From Ideonella sp. (GTDB taxonomy: Bacteria; Pseudomonadota; Gammaproteobacteria; Burkholderiales; Burkholderiaceae_C), in assembly GCF_016702655.1 (NCBI RefSeq), contig NZ_JADJDO010000020.1, positions 1 through 64,000 of the forward strand: 64,000 nt of DNA, in the 5' to 3' direction. The position numbers and the translations under genes are program-made. Of the stretch, positions 25,104-34,500 are shown piece by piece (the stretch's first letter is position 1; each line of letters starts with the position of its first letter). The notes under the pieces were generated by a model. That model searched no databases. It was given only the letters and a program-made list of their open reading frames with translations, and was not told the DNA's origin.

Positions 25104-25882
25104 ATGCCTCGAGGTCGAGCCAGTTCGCGAGCCAGACGCTGCGCGTCGCGACCTACAACATCCACAAGGGCGTGCGCGGCGTCGGCCCGCGCAAGCGCCT
25201 GGAGATCCACAACCTGGGCCTCGGCATCGAGGCGCTCGATGCCGACCTCGTGTTCCTGCAGGAGGTGCGGCGCTTCCACCACCGCGAGGCGCGGCGCTTC
25301 CAGCGCACCTCGTTCGGCTGGCCGGATTCGCCGCAGGCCGATTTCCTCGCCCCCGAGGGCTACGAAGTCGCCTACCGCACGAACGCCGTCACGCGCGGCG
25401 GCGAGCACGGCAACGCGCTGCTGTCGCGCTGGCCGCTGGGCGACGTCGGCCACCACGATGTGTCGGACCATCGCTTCGAACAGCGCGGCCTGCTGCATGT
25501 GCGGGTGGCATGGCGCGGCCTGGTCGTGCACGCGATCGTCGCCCACCTCGGCCTGATGCACTCGGGCCGCGTGCGCCAGGTCGATCGCATCGCCGGCTTC
25601 ATCGACGCCGAGGTGCCTGCGGGCGAGCGCATCGTGCTTGCCGGCGACTTCAACGACTGGGGCGAGAAGCTCGACGCGCCGATGCGCGAGATGGGCCTGG
25701 CGCGCGCCGAGTTGCCCGGCGCCGCGCTGCCGCGCACCTTCCCGTCGCGGGTGCCGGTGTTCTCGCTCGACCGCATCTACACGCGCGGCTTCGCCTGCCG
25801 CAGCACGCTCGTGCCGCGCGGCTCGGCGTGGGCGCGCATGTCGGATCACCTGCCCCTGGTGGCCGAGCTGGAGCCAGAGTGA
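25100..25882 (+). CDS. Endonuclease/exonuclease/phosphatase-family protein
   Basis: 260 residues, EEP fold: VATYNIHKGVRG (Asn), LQEVR (Glu), VLAGDFNDW (catalytic Asp-x-Asn) and SDHLPLVAE (Asp-His). It lies between nudB and clsB with overlapping starts and stops (ATGA and GTGA), a common set with cardiolipin synthase. It could act on nucleic acid or a phospholipid head group; the substrate is not known. Confidence 0.9.
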   Translation: MNASRSSQFASQTLRVATYNIHKGVRGVGPRKRLEIHNLGLGIEALDADLVFLQEVRRFHHREARRFQRTSFGWPDSPQADFLAPEGYEVAYRTNAVTRGGEHGNALLSRWPLGDVGHHDVSDHRFEQRGLLHVRVAWRGLVVHAIVAHLGLMHSGRVRQVDRIAGFIDAEVPAGERIVLAGDFNDWGEKLDAPMREMGLARAELPGAALPRTFPSRVPVFSLDRIYTRGFACRSTLVPRGSAWARMSDHLPLVAELEPE

Positions 25883-27165
25883 GTCCGACCACGGTGGATG
25901 CGGGCGCGGGCGACGCGCTGGCTACTGCCGGCGAGGCCGCGCACTTCACCGGCGGCAACGCGGTCACGCTGCTGCGCGGGGGCGACGAGCTGTTCCCGGC
26001 GATGTGCGAGGCGATCGCCGCGGCGCGGCACGAGGTCTGGCTCGCGAGCTACATCTTTCGCAACGACGGCGTGGCGCAGACGGTGATCGATGCGCTGGCC
26101 GGCGCGGCGCGGCGCGGGCTGCTGGTCAGCGTCGTCGTCGACGGTTTCGGCGCCGACGACACCTGGCCCGATCTGCAGGCGCGCCTGTTCGAGGCCGGCG
26201 TGCACGTTGCGCTGTTTCGCCCGCTGCACCGCTGGTACAGCTGGCTGCAGCCGGGCCAGTTGCGCCGCCTGCACCACAAGCTGTGCGTCGTCGACGCGGC
26301 GGTCGCCTTCGTCGGCGGCATCAACATCATCGACGACCGCTATGACCTCAACCATGGCTGGAGCGAGCTGCCGCGGCTCGACTTCGCGGTGCGCGTGCGC
26401 GGCCCGCTCGCGCCGGCCGTGCACCGCACCGCGCAGGCGATGTGGATGCGCGCCTCGCTCGGCCGCGCCTGGCGCGAGGAGCTCGTCGCGCTGACGAGCA
26501 GCGCCCAGCCGCTGGCGCGCGCGCGGCGCCTGATCAGCCGGCTGCGCTCGACGCCGCGGCCGCCGCCGGCCGCAGAGGCCGACCCGCGGCCGGTGCGCGC
26601 CGCCTTCCTGGTGCGCGACAACCTGCGCCAGCGCCGCTCGATCGAGCGCAGCTACGTGCAAGCGATCGGCGAGGCGCGCCGGCAGGTGGACATCGTCTCG
26701 GCCTACTTCTACCCCGACAGCTCGATCCGCCACGCGCTGCGCGACGCGACGCGGCGCGGCGTGCGCGTACGCCTGCTGCTGCAGGGGCGCTGGGACTACC
26801 GCATGGCAGAGCTGGCGGCCTACGCGCTGTGCGACGAGATGCTCGCCTTCGGCGTCGAGATCCACGAGTACACCGCCGCCTTCCTGCACGCCAAGGTCGC
26901 GGTCGTCGACGACGACTGGGCCACGGTGGGCAGCTCCAACATCGACCCGCTGTCGCTGCTGCTCAACCTCGAGGCCAACGTCGTCGTGCGCGACCGCAGC
27001 TTCGCCGCCGAGCTGCGGCGCGAGATCGATGCCGCGATCGCGGTCGCGGCGCCGGTCACGGCCGAGAGCGTCGGCAGCGGCCCGCGGCGCCTGCTGCGGC
27101 GCGGCTTCATCGCCTGGTGCGCGCGGCTGTACCTGCGCGTTGCGGGCGTAGCGGGTCGCTACTGA
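25879..27165 (+). CDS. clsB: Cardiolipin synthase B (phospholipase D family)
   Basis: 428 residues from GTG 25879, overlapping the EEP stop. Two HKD motifs are present: HHKLCVVDAAVAFVGGINI and HAKVAVVDDDWATVGSSNID, each with H-x-K-x4-D. ClsB condenses phosphatidyl donors at the inner membrane. A basic C-terminal tail is present. Confidence 0.92.
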   Translation: MSPTTVDAGAGDALATAGEAAHFTGGNAVTLLRGGDELFPAMCEAIAAARHEVWLASYIFRNDGVAQTVIDALAGAARRGLLVSVVVDGFGADDTWPDLQARLFEAGVHVALFRPLHRWYSWLQPGQLRRLHHKLCVVDAAVAFVGGINIIDDRYDLNHGWSELPRLDFAVRVRGPLAPAVHRTAQAMWMRASLGRAWREELVALTSSAQPLARARRLISRLRSTPRPPPAAEADPRPVRAAFLVRDNLRQRRSIERSYVQAIGEARRQVDIVSAYFYPDSSIRHALRDATRRGVRVRLLLQGRWDYRMAELAAYALCDEMLAFGVEIHEYTAAFLHAKVAVVDDDWATVGSSNIDPLSLLLNLEANVVVRDRSFAAELRREIDAAIAVAAPVTAESVGSGPRRLLRRGFIAWCARLYLRVAGVAGRY

Positions 27166-27177
27166 ATCCGACACCCG

Positions 27178-27894
27178 CTACAGCTTCATCTCGAAGCGCT
27201 GGCCGCGGATCGAGAAGATCGCCGACTGGCGGCCGATGCTCTCGAGGCGCAAGCCGGGTGCGAGCGTCGTGCCCTCGCGCACGACCTGGCCGTTGACGAC
27301 GAGCATGCGGTTCTCGGGCAGGGCTGCGTAGACCGAGCCGCCGAGCGTCATCGCCGGCACCTGGCGCCGCAGCTCCTCGGGCAGCTCGGCAAGCGTGCGC
27401 ACCGGGGCCACCGGGGCCGGCTTGACCTCGGTGCGCTGCGCCGGCGCAGGGCGCGGCTTCTTGCGATCGGGCCGGGCCGCTGGCGGCGCCGAGGCTGCAC
27501 GAGCGGCTTGCGGCGGCGCCGCCGCTGCCTCGAGATCCTGCGCCGGCTCCGATGCAGCGGCAGCGGCGGAGGCAGGCACCGGCGCAGCAAGCACCGCCTC
27601 GGGCGCCGCAGCGGGACCGTCAGGCATCGATGCCGGTGCGCTGGCCGCCACCGCCACGGTCGCCGACGGCGCAGGCGCGGGCGCGGGCTCGGGCGCCGAC
27701 GCGAGCCGCCACACGAGCAGCGCCACGATCGGGATCGCCGCGCCCGCAACGAGCCAGCGCCAGGCCGGTGCCGGCTGCGGCGCCGGGCCGGCGGGCGTTT
27801 CGGCAGGCGCGGCGGCCTGCCCCAGCAGGTCGGGCGTGGCGCCCAGCTCGCGTTCGGCGTCGGCCTTGCGCAAGGCCTCGAGGATGTAGGACAT
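27178..27894 (-). CDS. gspB: GspB-like type II secretion assembly protein
   Basis: 238 residues. The N-terminus MSYILEALRKADAERE is the GspB/ExeB signature. One membrane helix follows near residue 50, then a long Ala/Pro-rich periplasmic linker, then the T2SSB domain (LPEELRRQVPAMTLGGSVYA). With ExeA it helps insert the secretin through peptidoglycan. Seven bases after the ExeA-like stop; the pair forms an operon. Confidence 0.88.
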   Translation of the reverse strand: MSYILEALRKADAERELGATPDLLGQAAAPAETPAGPAPQPAPAWRWLVAGAAIPIVALLVWRLASAPEPAPAPAPSATVAVAASAPASMPDGPAAAPEAVLAAPVPASAAAAASEPAQDLEAAAAPPQAARAASAPPAARPDRKKPRPAPAQRTEVKPAPVAPVRTLAELPEELRRQVPAMTLGGSVYAALPENRMLVVNGQVVREGTTLAPGLRLESIGRQSAIFSIRGQRFEMKL

Positions 27895-27901
27895 GGTCGG
27901 G

Positions 27902-28864
27902 TCAGCGTGGCGCCAGGGTCATTGCGGCCCAGACCAGCGCGGCGCCGAGGACGATGCCGAGCACCAGCGCAGCTATGACGACGCGCCACCGCGCGCCGCC
28001 GGCCTGTGGGCGTTGCGCCGGCGGCGTCGAAACCGCGGCCGGAATCCCCAGCGTCTCGGCCGCGGCGCGCTCGACGATCGTCGCGTCGACGCTCTTGCTC
28101 CCGAGCGCATAGGCGCCGAGCAGCGCGCGGTCGCAGAGCAGGTTGATGCGCCGCGGCACGCCGCGCGCGAGCTCGTGCACGCGCACCAGCGCCTGGGCGT
28201 CGAAGGGCAGGGCGGCGGTCAGCCCGGCGACGGTGAGGCGATGGCGGATGTACTGCGCGCTCTCGTCGGCCGACAGCGGGTCGAGGTGGTAGCGCGCGAT
28301 CACGCGCTGCGCGAACTGCTCGAGCTCGGGCCGGGCGAGCATCTCGCGCAGCTCGGGCTGGCCGATGAGGACGATCTGCAGCAGCTTGCGCTCGGCCGTC
28401 TCGAGGTTGGTCAGCAGGCGCAACTGCTCGAGCACGGTCGCCGACAGCAACTGCGCCTCGTCGATCACGAGCACGTTGTTCTGGCCCACCGCGTGCGTGC
28501 GCAGCAGGAACTCGTTCAAGGCATCGACATGCTGCTTGGCCGTCGGCGCCGCCGCGCCGGCGATGCGCTCGCGCGGGATCCGGAACTCGTCGCAGATCGA
28601 GCCCAGCAACTCCTCGGCGCTCTGGGTCGGGTTGAAGATGTAGGCCACGTTGCAGCGCCGCGGCACCTGGTCGAGGAAGGCGCGGCAGACCGTCGTCTTG
28701 CCGGCGCCGATCTCGCCCGTCAGCAGCACGAAGCCGCCGCCGCCGCGCAGGCCGTACAGCAGGTGCGCGAGCGCCTCCCGGTGGCGCTCGCTCAGGAAGA
28801 GGTAGCGCGGATCGGGTGCGATCGAGAACGGCTCGCGCCGGAGGCCGAAGTGCTTGGCGTACAT
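27902..28864 (-). CDS. ExeA/GspA-like AAA ATPase
   Basis: 320 residues: start motif MYAKHFGLRREPFSIAPDP, Walker A GEIGAGKTT, Walker B NVLVIDEAQ, and a C-terminal membrane helix (VVIAALVLGIVLGAALVWA). The usual ExeA is longer with a periplasmic peptidoglycan-binding part; here the protein ends just after the helix, so binding may rest with GspB. The other type II secretion genes are not in the window. Confidence 0.88.
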   Translation of the reverse strand: MYAKHFGLRREPFSIAPDPRYLFLSERHREALAHLLYGLRGGGGFVLLTGEIGAGKTTVCRAFLDQVPRRCNVAYIFNPTQSAEELLGSICDEFRIPRERIAGAAAPTAKQHVDALNEFLLRTHAVGQNNVLVIDEAQLLSATVLEQLRLLTNLETAERKLLQIVLIGQPELREMLARPELEQFAQRVIARYHLDPLSADESAQYIRHRLTVAGLTAALPFDAQALVRVHELARGVPRRINLLCDRALLGAYALGSKSVDATIVERAAAETLGIPAAVSTPPAQRPQAGGARWRVVIAALVLGIVLGAALVWAAMTLAPR

Positions 28865-28989
28865 CCTGGGGGGCGATGGTAGCCGGGCGCACTTTCGCAC
28901 GCCGCACGATCGCGCTAAGCTTAAACGGCAGGGCGCGGTTCGCGACCTTGCGTCCCGAGAACCTCAGCCACCCGAAGGAGACAGCAATC

Positions 28990-29718
28990 ATGGCCAACTT
29001 CGTCCTCATCCACGGCGCCTGGCACGGCGGCTGGTGCTGGCGCGACACCGCGCGCGCGCTGCGTGCCGCCGGCCACACCGTGTTCACGCCTACCCATAGC
29101 GGCGTCGGCGAGCGCGCGCACCAGAATTGCGAGGCGATCACGCTCGAGACGCATATCCGCGACGTGGTCGGCTGCTTCGAGGCCGAGGAGTTGAACGACG
29201 TCGTCCTGTGCGGCCACTCCTACGGCGGCATGGTCATCACCGGTGTCGCCGACCGCGTGCCCGAACGCATCCGGGCGCTCGTCTATCTCGATGCCTTCAT
29301 CCCCGGCAACGGCGATTCACTGATCGGCCTGCTGCCCAAGGCGTTGCCGGCCGAGGTTGCGGCGCAGTTCGTCGGCGGTTTTCGCGGCGCCGCGCTCGAA
29401 GGGCGCAGCGGCATGATGCAGCCCATTCCGGCCGAGGTCTTCGGCATCGCCGAAGCCAACCGGCCCTGGGTCGACCGCCGCTGCGTGCCGCAGGCGCTGG
29501 CGACCTTCGAGATGCCGATCCTGCTCAGTGGAGACCGCGCCAAGGTTGCGCGCAGGCTCTACATCCTGGCCGACAACTGGGAGCCGAGCCCGTTTCGCTA
29601 CTTCGCGGGTCAGGTCCAGGGCCAGCCGGGCTGGCGCGTCGCCAAGCTGCCCTGCGGCCACGACGTGATGGTCGACATGCCCGCCGAACTCGCGGCCGAG
29701 TTGATGACGCTTGCCTGA
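28990..29718 (+). CDS. Alpha/beta hydrolase (EstC/MES-like esterase)
   Basis: 242 residues: VLIHGAWHGGWCW oxyanion motif, nucleophile GHSYGG near residue 79, and the late His in CGHDVMVDMP. It resembles small esterases and hydroxynitrile-lyase-like proteins. A strong SD (GAAGGAGA, 28974-28981) precedes the ATG. Substrate unknown. Divergent from the ExeA gene across a 125-bp gap. Confidence 0.88.
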   Translation: MANFVLIHGAWHGGWCWRDTARALRAAGHTVFTPTHSGVGERAHQNCEAITLETHIRDVVGCFEAEELNDVVLCGHSYGGMVITGVADRVPERIRALVYLDAFIPGNGDSLIGLLPKALPAEVAAQFVGGFRGAALEGRSGMMQPIPAEVFGIAEANRPWVDRRCVPQALATFEMPILLSGDRAKVARRLYILADNWEPSPFRYFAGQVQGQPGWRVAKLPCGHDVMVDMPAELAAELMTLA

Positions 29719-29747
29719 AGCTTGCCATCCGTGGCGAGGAGGATGCG

Positions 29748-30236
29748 ATGCGACTCGAAGGTTCCTGCCACTGCGGCGCGGTGCGTTTCTCGCTCGAAAG
29801 CGATACGCCCTACCCGTACCAGCGCTGCTACTGCGCGATCTGCCGCAAGACGGCCGGCGGCGGCGGCTACGCGATCAACCTCGGCGGCGACGCGCGCACG
29901 CTGCGCGTTCGCGGGCGCAAGGAGGTGTCGGTCTACCGCGCGCGGCTCAAGGCGCCAGGCGACAAGCGCGCCCGCGCCAGCACTGCGGAGCGCCACTTCT
30001 GCTGCCGCTGCGGCAGCGCGCTGTGGGTCTTCAGCCCCGAATGGCCGGAGCTCGTCCACCCCTTCGCGTCGGCGATCGACACGTCGCTGCCGGTGCCACC
30101 CGAGCACACGCACCTGATGCTCGAATTCAAGGCGCCGTGGGTGGAGTTGAGCCTGCGGCCGGGCGACAAGCGTTTCGACGGCTACCCCGAAGAGTCGATC
30201 GCGCAGTGGCACGAGCGGCTGGGGCTCGGGGGCTGA
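29748..30236 (+). CDS. GFA-family zinc protein
   Basis: 162 residues. It carries the cysteine set of the glutathione-dependent formaldehyde-activating fold: GSCHCGAVRF, CYCAICRKTAG and HFCCRCGSALWVF. Catalysis of glutathione-formaldehyde adduct formation is doubtful for most members, so a generic zinc-binding role is safer. 29 bp after the hydrolase, same strand. Confidence 0.85.
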   Translation: MRLEGSCHCGAVRFSLESDTPYPYQRCYCAICRKTAGGGGYAINLGGDARTLRVRGRKEVSVYRARLKAPGDKRARASTAERHFCCRCGSALWVFSPEWPELVHPFASAIDTSLPVPPEHTHLMLEFKAPWVELSLRPGDKRFDGYPEESIAQWHERLGLGG

Positions 30237-30239
30237 GAG

Positions 30240-31025
30240 TCAAGCCATCGCCGCCTGCGCCGCCCTGACCTCGACCCGCACCTGCTCGGTCAGCTCGGCC
30301 TTGAGTTCGGTGAACGCGGGCGCGGTCTTGATCGAGTAGTGGCGCGGGTGAGCGAGTGGCACCGCGCGGTCGAGCTTGATCCGCCCCGGCCTTGCGCTCA
30401 TCACGACCACGCGGCTGCCCATGAAGACGGCTTCGTCGATGTCGTGCGTGACGAAGAGCACCGTCTTGCGCTCGGCCTCCCAGATTCCGAGCAGCAGCTC
30501 CTGCATCAGCTCGCGCGTCTGGTGGTCGAGGGCGCCAAAGGGCTCGTCCATCAGCAGCATGCGCGGCCCGTTGGCCAAGGCGCGCGCGATCGCGACGCGT
30601 TGCTGCATGCCGCCCGAGAGCTGCTTGGGGAAGTGATGCTCGAAGCCGCGCAGGCCAACCTTGTCGATGAAGGCATCGGCGACCTCGCGCTGCTGTGCGC
30701 GCGCCATGCCGCGCTCGACGAGGCCGAAACACACGTTCTCGCGCACCGACAACCACGGAAAGAGCGTGTAGCTCTGGAACACCATGCCGCGGTCGGCGCC
30801 CGGGCCGCGGATATTGCGCCCCTCGAGCGTGACCTCGCCCGCGGTCTGGCGGTCGAGCCCGGCGACGATGCGCAGCAGCGTGCTCTTGCCGCAGCCGCTG
30901 GGCCCGAGGATGGTGATGAAGTCGTTCTCGGCCACGTCCAGGTCGGTGGCCTGCAGCGCGAGGGTGGTGTCGAATCGGCGTTCGACGCCGCGCACGGTGA
31001 GGATGGCCTTCGTGGAGGTGCTCAT
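30240..31025 (-). CDS. ABC transporter ATPase (SsuB/TauB type)
   Basis: 261 residues: Walker A GPSGCGKST, signature LSGGMQQRVAIARAL, Walker B MLLMDEPFGALD, and switch His in THDIDEA. It belongs to the nitrate/sulfonate/taurine importer group. It is last of a three-gene minus-strand set (binding protein, permease, ATPase) placed directly after hutH, so the import of a histidine-pathway compound is possible but not shown. Confidence 0.92.
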   Translation of the reverse strand: MSTSTKAILTVRGVERRFDTTLALQATDLDVAENDFITILGPSGCGKSTLLRIVAGLDRQTAGEVTLEGRNIRGPGADRGMVFQSYTLFPWLSVRENVCFGLVERGMARAQQREVADAFIDKVGLRGFEHHFPKQLSGGMQQRVAIARALANGPRMLLMDEPFGALDHQTRELMQELLLGIWEAERKTVLFVTHDIDEAVFMGSRVVVMSARPGRIKLDRAVPLAHPRHYSIKTAPAFTELKAELTEQVRVEVRAAQAAMA

Positions 31026-31032
31026 GGCGTCC

Positions 31033-31812
31033 TCAGCGGCCGAGCTGTGCCCACGGGAACAGGCGCCGGTTGAGCCATTTGAAGAAGAGGTCGCTCGCCA
31101 GCCCGATGAGGCCGATGACGATGATGCCGAAGATGATCTGGTCGGTCGCGAGCAGCGCCTGGCTGTCGGTGATCATGTGGCCGATGCCGCTCGACGCGCC
31201 GATCAGCTCGGCGACGATGACGTAGGTCCAGGCCCAGCCGAGCACCATGCGCAGCTGCTCGGCGATCTCGGGCGCCGCGCCGGGGACCAGCACGCGCCGG
31301 ATCAGCCCGCCGTCGCTGACGCCGAGCGTGTAGGCCGCCTCGACCAGGTCGCGCCGCGTGTTGCCGACCGTGACGCAGATCATCAGCGCGAGCGAGAAGA
31401 AGCTGCCGATGAAGATCACCGCGAGCTTCTGCGCCTCGCCGATGCCGGCCCACAGGATCAGCAGCGGGATGAAGGCCGACGCCGGCAGGTAGCGCGCGAA
31501 GCTGACGAAGGGCTCGAAGAAGGCCTCTACGGCCTTGTATGCGCCCATCGCCACGCCCAGCGGCACGGCGAGCGCGGCGGCGATCGCGAAGCCGCCGACG
31601 ACACGAAACACCGTCATGCCGATGTCCTTCGCGAAGCCCATCTCGGCCAGCAGCGTCCAGCCCGAACGCAGCATCGAGATCGGGTCGGCGAGAAAGGTCT
31701 TCTGCACCAGCCCGCCGAAGGTCACGACGCTCCACACGCCGACGAAGAGGACGAAGAAGCCGACGCCGAGCGCGGCGCGCGCGCCCGGACCGACGGGTTG
31801 CAAAGGCTTCAT
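31033..31812 (-). CDS. ABC transporter permease (SsuC/TauC type)
   Basis: 259 residues with about six helices. The EAA loop is EAAYTLGVSDGGLIRRVLVPGA. 7 bp to the ATPase start and 21 bp after the binding-protein stop, so it is part of the same operon. Confidence 0.92.
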   Translation of the reverse strand: MKPLQPVGPGARAALGVGFFVLFVGVWSVVTFGGLVQKTFLADPISMLRSGWTLLAEMGFAKDIGMTVFRVVGGFAIAAALAVPLGVAMGAYKAVEAFFEPFVSFARYLPASAFIPLLILWAGIGEAQKLAVIFIGSFFSLALMICVTVGNTRRDLVEAAYTLGVSDGGLIRRVLVPGAAPEIAEQLRMVLGWAWTYVIVAELIGASSGIGHMITDSQALLATDQIIFGIIVIGLIGLASDLFFKWLNRRLFPWAQLGR

Positions 31813-31833
31813 GGCGCGCGCTGGCGTGGCGGT

Positions 31834-32784
31834 CTACTTGATGAAGCGCGGATCGGCGAGCTTGCTCATGTCGGGCAGCTGCTTGATGATGCCCGCCTCG
31901 AGCAGCAGGTCGGCCGCCTCCTTGCTGAACACCGCGTGCTCGCCGGCGAAGAACTTCTGGTTCGCGGCCTTGTCCTGCCAGCGCAGGTACTTCTGGCTCG
32001 CCTCGAAGGCCTCGGCGCTCTGCTTGACGTCGGCGCCCATGATCTCGAAGGCCTTCTTCGGCTCGGTGCGGATCATCTCCAGCGCCTGGAAGTAGCTGTC
32101 CGTGAGCGCCTGCGCCGCCTTCGGGTTCTCGGCGATGAACTTGGGCGTGCAGCCGAAGGTGTCCATGATCATCGGATAGTCGAGCGTCGTCGCGATGATC
32201 TTGCCCGCCTCGGGCTTCGCGCGCACCGCGCCGAGGTAGGGCTCGTAGGTCATCGCCGCGTCGATGTCCTGGTTGCCGGCGATCATCGCGTTGGCCGCGG
32301 CCTGCGGCTCGAGGTTGACGACCTTGACGTCCTTCACCGACAGGCCGTTCTTCTTCAGCATCCAGGCGAGCGTGAAGTAGGGCGCCGTGCCGGGCGCGCT
32401 GGCGGCGACCGTCTTGCCCTTCAGGTCCGAGATCTTCGCGATGCCCGACTTGACGACCATGCCGTCGGCGCCGAAGCTCTTGTCGAGCTGGAAGATCTGC
32501 GTCGTCGCGACGCCGGCGGCGTTCCATGCGACCCAGGTCTCGACGGTCGTCGCCGCGCACTGCACGTCGCCCGACGCGATCGCGAGGTGGCGGTCCTTCT
32601 GCGGGATCTTCTTGATCGTCACGTCGAGGCCGTTCTTCTTGAAGATGCCGGCGTCCTTGGCCAGCGTCAGCGGCGCGAAGCCCGTCCAGCCCGACATGGC
32701 GATGGCGACGGGCGTCGTCTGGGCCTGGGCGGCCGAAGCGGCGAGGGCGATCAGGAGGGCGGCGAACAGCGGGGTCTTCTTCAT
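31834..32784 (-). CDS. NMT1/SsuA-like periplasmic substrate-binding protein
   Basis: 316 residues: clear signal peptide (MKKTPLFAALLIALAASAAQA), then a type II periplasmic binding fold (PVAIAMSGWTGFAPLTLAKD, DLKGKTVAASAPGTAPY). The family includes taurine, sulfonate and thiamine-precursor binders. Location 79 bp downstream of hutH on the same strand suggests co-expression with the hut genes. Confidence 0.9.
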   Translation of the reverse strand: MKKTPLFAALLIALAASAAQAQTTPVAIAMSGWTGFAPLTLAKDAGIFKKNGLDVTIKKIPQKDRHLAIASGDVQCAATTVETWVAWNAAGVATTQIFQLDKSFGADGMVVKSGIAKISDLKGKTVAASAPGTAPYFTLAWMLKKNGLSVKDVKVVNLEPQAAANAMIAGNQDIDAAMTYEPYLGAVRAKPEAGKIIATTLDYPMIMDTFGCTPKFIAENPKAAQALTDSYFQALEMIRTEPKKAFEIMGADVKQSAEAFEASQKYLRWQDKAANQKFFAGEHAVFSKEAADLLLEAGIIKQLPDMSKLADPRFIK

Positions 32785-32863
32785 GGTCGGAGGGCTCCGG
32801 TTGGGGTTGGCGAACAGGCGGCGCGCTCGGAGCGCGAGAAGAGGGCGGGTCGGGCGGACGGCG

Positions 32864-34498
32864 TCACACCGGCGTCCACAGCGGTGGCCGGCGCGGCACG
32901 CCGCGCAGCGCGGCAGCGATGGTACCGTCGGCCACCATCGTGGCGGCGGCCTCGATGTCGGGCGCCAGGTAGCGATCCTCCATCATCGCCGGGCAGCGCG
33001 CGCGCAGCGTCGCGTGCACCTGCTCGAGCGGCGCGCTCGACGCGAGCGGGCGCAGGAAGTCGATCCCCATCGCCGCGGCGAGCAGCTCGATGCCGAGGAT
33101 GCGCGCGACGTTGGCGATCATCGGCTGCAGCCGGCGCGCGGCGAAGGTCGCCATGCTGACGTGGTCCTCCTGGTTCGCGCTCGTCGGCAGGCTATCGACG
33201 CTGGCCGGGTGCGCGAGGCTCTTGTTCTCGCTCGCCAGCGCGGCAGCGGTGACGTGCGCGATCATGAAGCCGCTGTTCAGGCCCGCGTTCGGCGTCAGGA
33301 AGGGCGGCAGGCGCGAGACGCCGGCGTCGATCAGCATCGCGATGCGGCGCTCGGCGATCGCGCCGACCTCGGCGATCGCGACCGCCATCGCGTCGGCCGC
33401 GAGCGCCACCGGCTCGGCGTGGAAGTTGCCGCCGGAGAGGAGGCTGCCCCCAAGCTCCCGTTGGTCGCTGCCCCAGGGCCCCCGAGCGGGCCCCTGCGTG
33501 TCCCCCGGGGCGCGGCCCGGTGCCGGGCCGGTGCCATCGTCCACCAGGACGAGCGGGTTGTCGGTCACCGCGTTCGCCTCGCGCAGCAGCACCAGTGCGG
33601 CGTGGCGCAGCTGGTCGAGGCAGGCGCCGACGACCTGCGGCTGGCAGCGCAGGCAGTACGGATCCTGCACGCGGTCGTCGCCGTCGACATGGCTCTCGCG
33701 GATCCGGCTGCCTTCGAGCAGCTGGCGGTAGTACTGCGCGACGTCGATCTGCCCCGGCTGGCCGCGCAGCGCGTGGATGCGCGGGTCGAACGGCCCGTCG
33801 CTGCCCTTCGCGGCGTCGACGGTGAGCGCGCCGACCACGATCGCCGCTTCGAGCACCGGCTCGAACGCGAACAGGCCGTGCAGCGCGAGCGCGGTGCTGA
33901 CCTGGGTGCCGTTGATAAGGCCGAGGCCCTCCTTGGCCGCGAGTTCGAGCGGCGCGATGTCGGCGGTGGCGAGCATCGCGCGCGCGCCCCGGCGCGCGCC
34001 GTCGACGACGAACTCGCCCTCGCCCATCAGCGCGAGCGTCAGGTGCGCGAGCGGCGCCAGGTCGCCCGATGCGCCGACGCTGCCCTGGCCGGGAATGAAG
34101 GGCACGAGGCCGGCGTTGAAGACCTCGATCAGCTTGTCGACGACTTCCTCGCGCACGCCGCTCGCGCCGCGCGCCAGGCTCGCCGCCTTGAGCGCGAGGA
34201 CGAGGCGCACCACCGGCGCGCCGAGCGGCTCGCCGACGCCGACGCTGTGGCTGCGGATCAGGTTGCGCTGCAGCGTCGCCAGGTCCTCGCTGCTGATGCG
34301 CGTCGAGGCGAGCTTGCCGAAGCCGGTGTTGACGCCGTAGACCGGCGCGCCGCCGGCGGCGGCGCGCTGCACCACTGCCGCGGCGGCGGCGATCGCCGGC
34401 CGCGCCGCCGCGTCGAGCGCGAGCGTCACGCCGCCGGCATGGATGGCCTGCAGCGCCTCGAGCGTCAGCGACCCGGGCGTGATCGTCAGCACGGTCAC
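32864..34498 (-). CDS. hutH: Histidine ammonia-lyase with an in-frame insertion
   Basis: 544 residues from GTG 34498; usual length is about 510. It deaminates histidine to urocanate. The MIO-forming Ala-Ser-Gly is in GSVGASGDLAPL. Between NPLVLVDDG and LSGGNFHAEPVA about 32 extra residues are read from 33440-33536, a GC-rich segment with palindromic runs that looks like intergenic repeat DNA caught inside the gene. The reading frame is kept. Starts one base after the hutU stop region. Confidence 0.93.
   Translation of the reverse strand: MTVLTITPGSLTLEALQAIHAGGVTLALDAAARPAIAAAAAVVQRAAAGGAPVYGVNTGFGKLASTRISSEDLATLQRNLIRSHSVGVGEPLGAPVVRLVLALKAASLARGASGVREEVVDKLIEVFNAGLVPFIPGQGSVGASGDLAPLAHLTLALMGEGEFVVDGARRGARAMLATADIAPLELAAKEGLGLINGTQVSTALALHGLFAFEPVLEAAIVVGALTVDAAKGSDGPFDPRIHALRGQPGQIDVAQYYRQLLEGSRIRESHVDGDDRVQDPYCLRCQPQVVGACLDQLRHAALVLLREANAVTDNPLVLVDDGTGPAPGRAPGDTQGPARGPWGSDQRELGGSLLSGGNFHAEPVALAADAMAVAIAEVGAIAERRIAMLIDAGVSRLPPFLTPNAGLNSGFMIAHVTAAALASENKSLAHPASVDSLPTSANQEDHVSMATFAARRLQPMIANVARILGIELLAAAMGIDFLRPLASSAPLEQVHATLRARCPAMMEDRYLAPDIEAAATMVADGTIAAALRGVPRRPPLWTPV
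33440..33536. repeat. Palindrome-rich insertion inside hutH
   Basis: About 96 bp of GC-rich near-palindromic runs (for example GGGCCCCCGAGCGGGCCC and CCCCCGGGG) interrupt the conserved NPLV...LSGGNF block of hutH in frame. Nothing similar occurs in known HutH proteins at this point. Confidence 0.6.
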
Positions 34499-34500
34499 GC

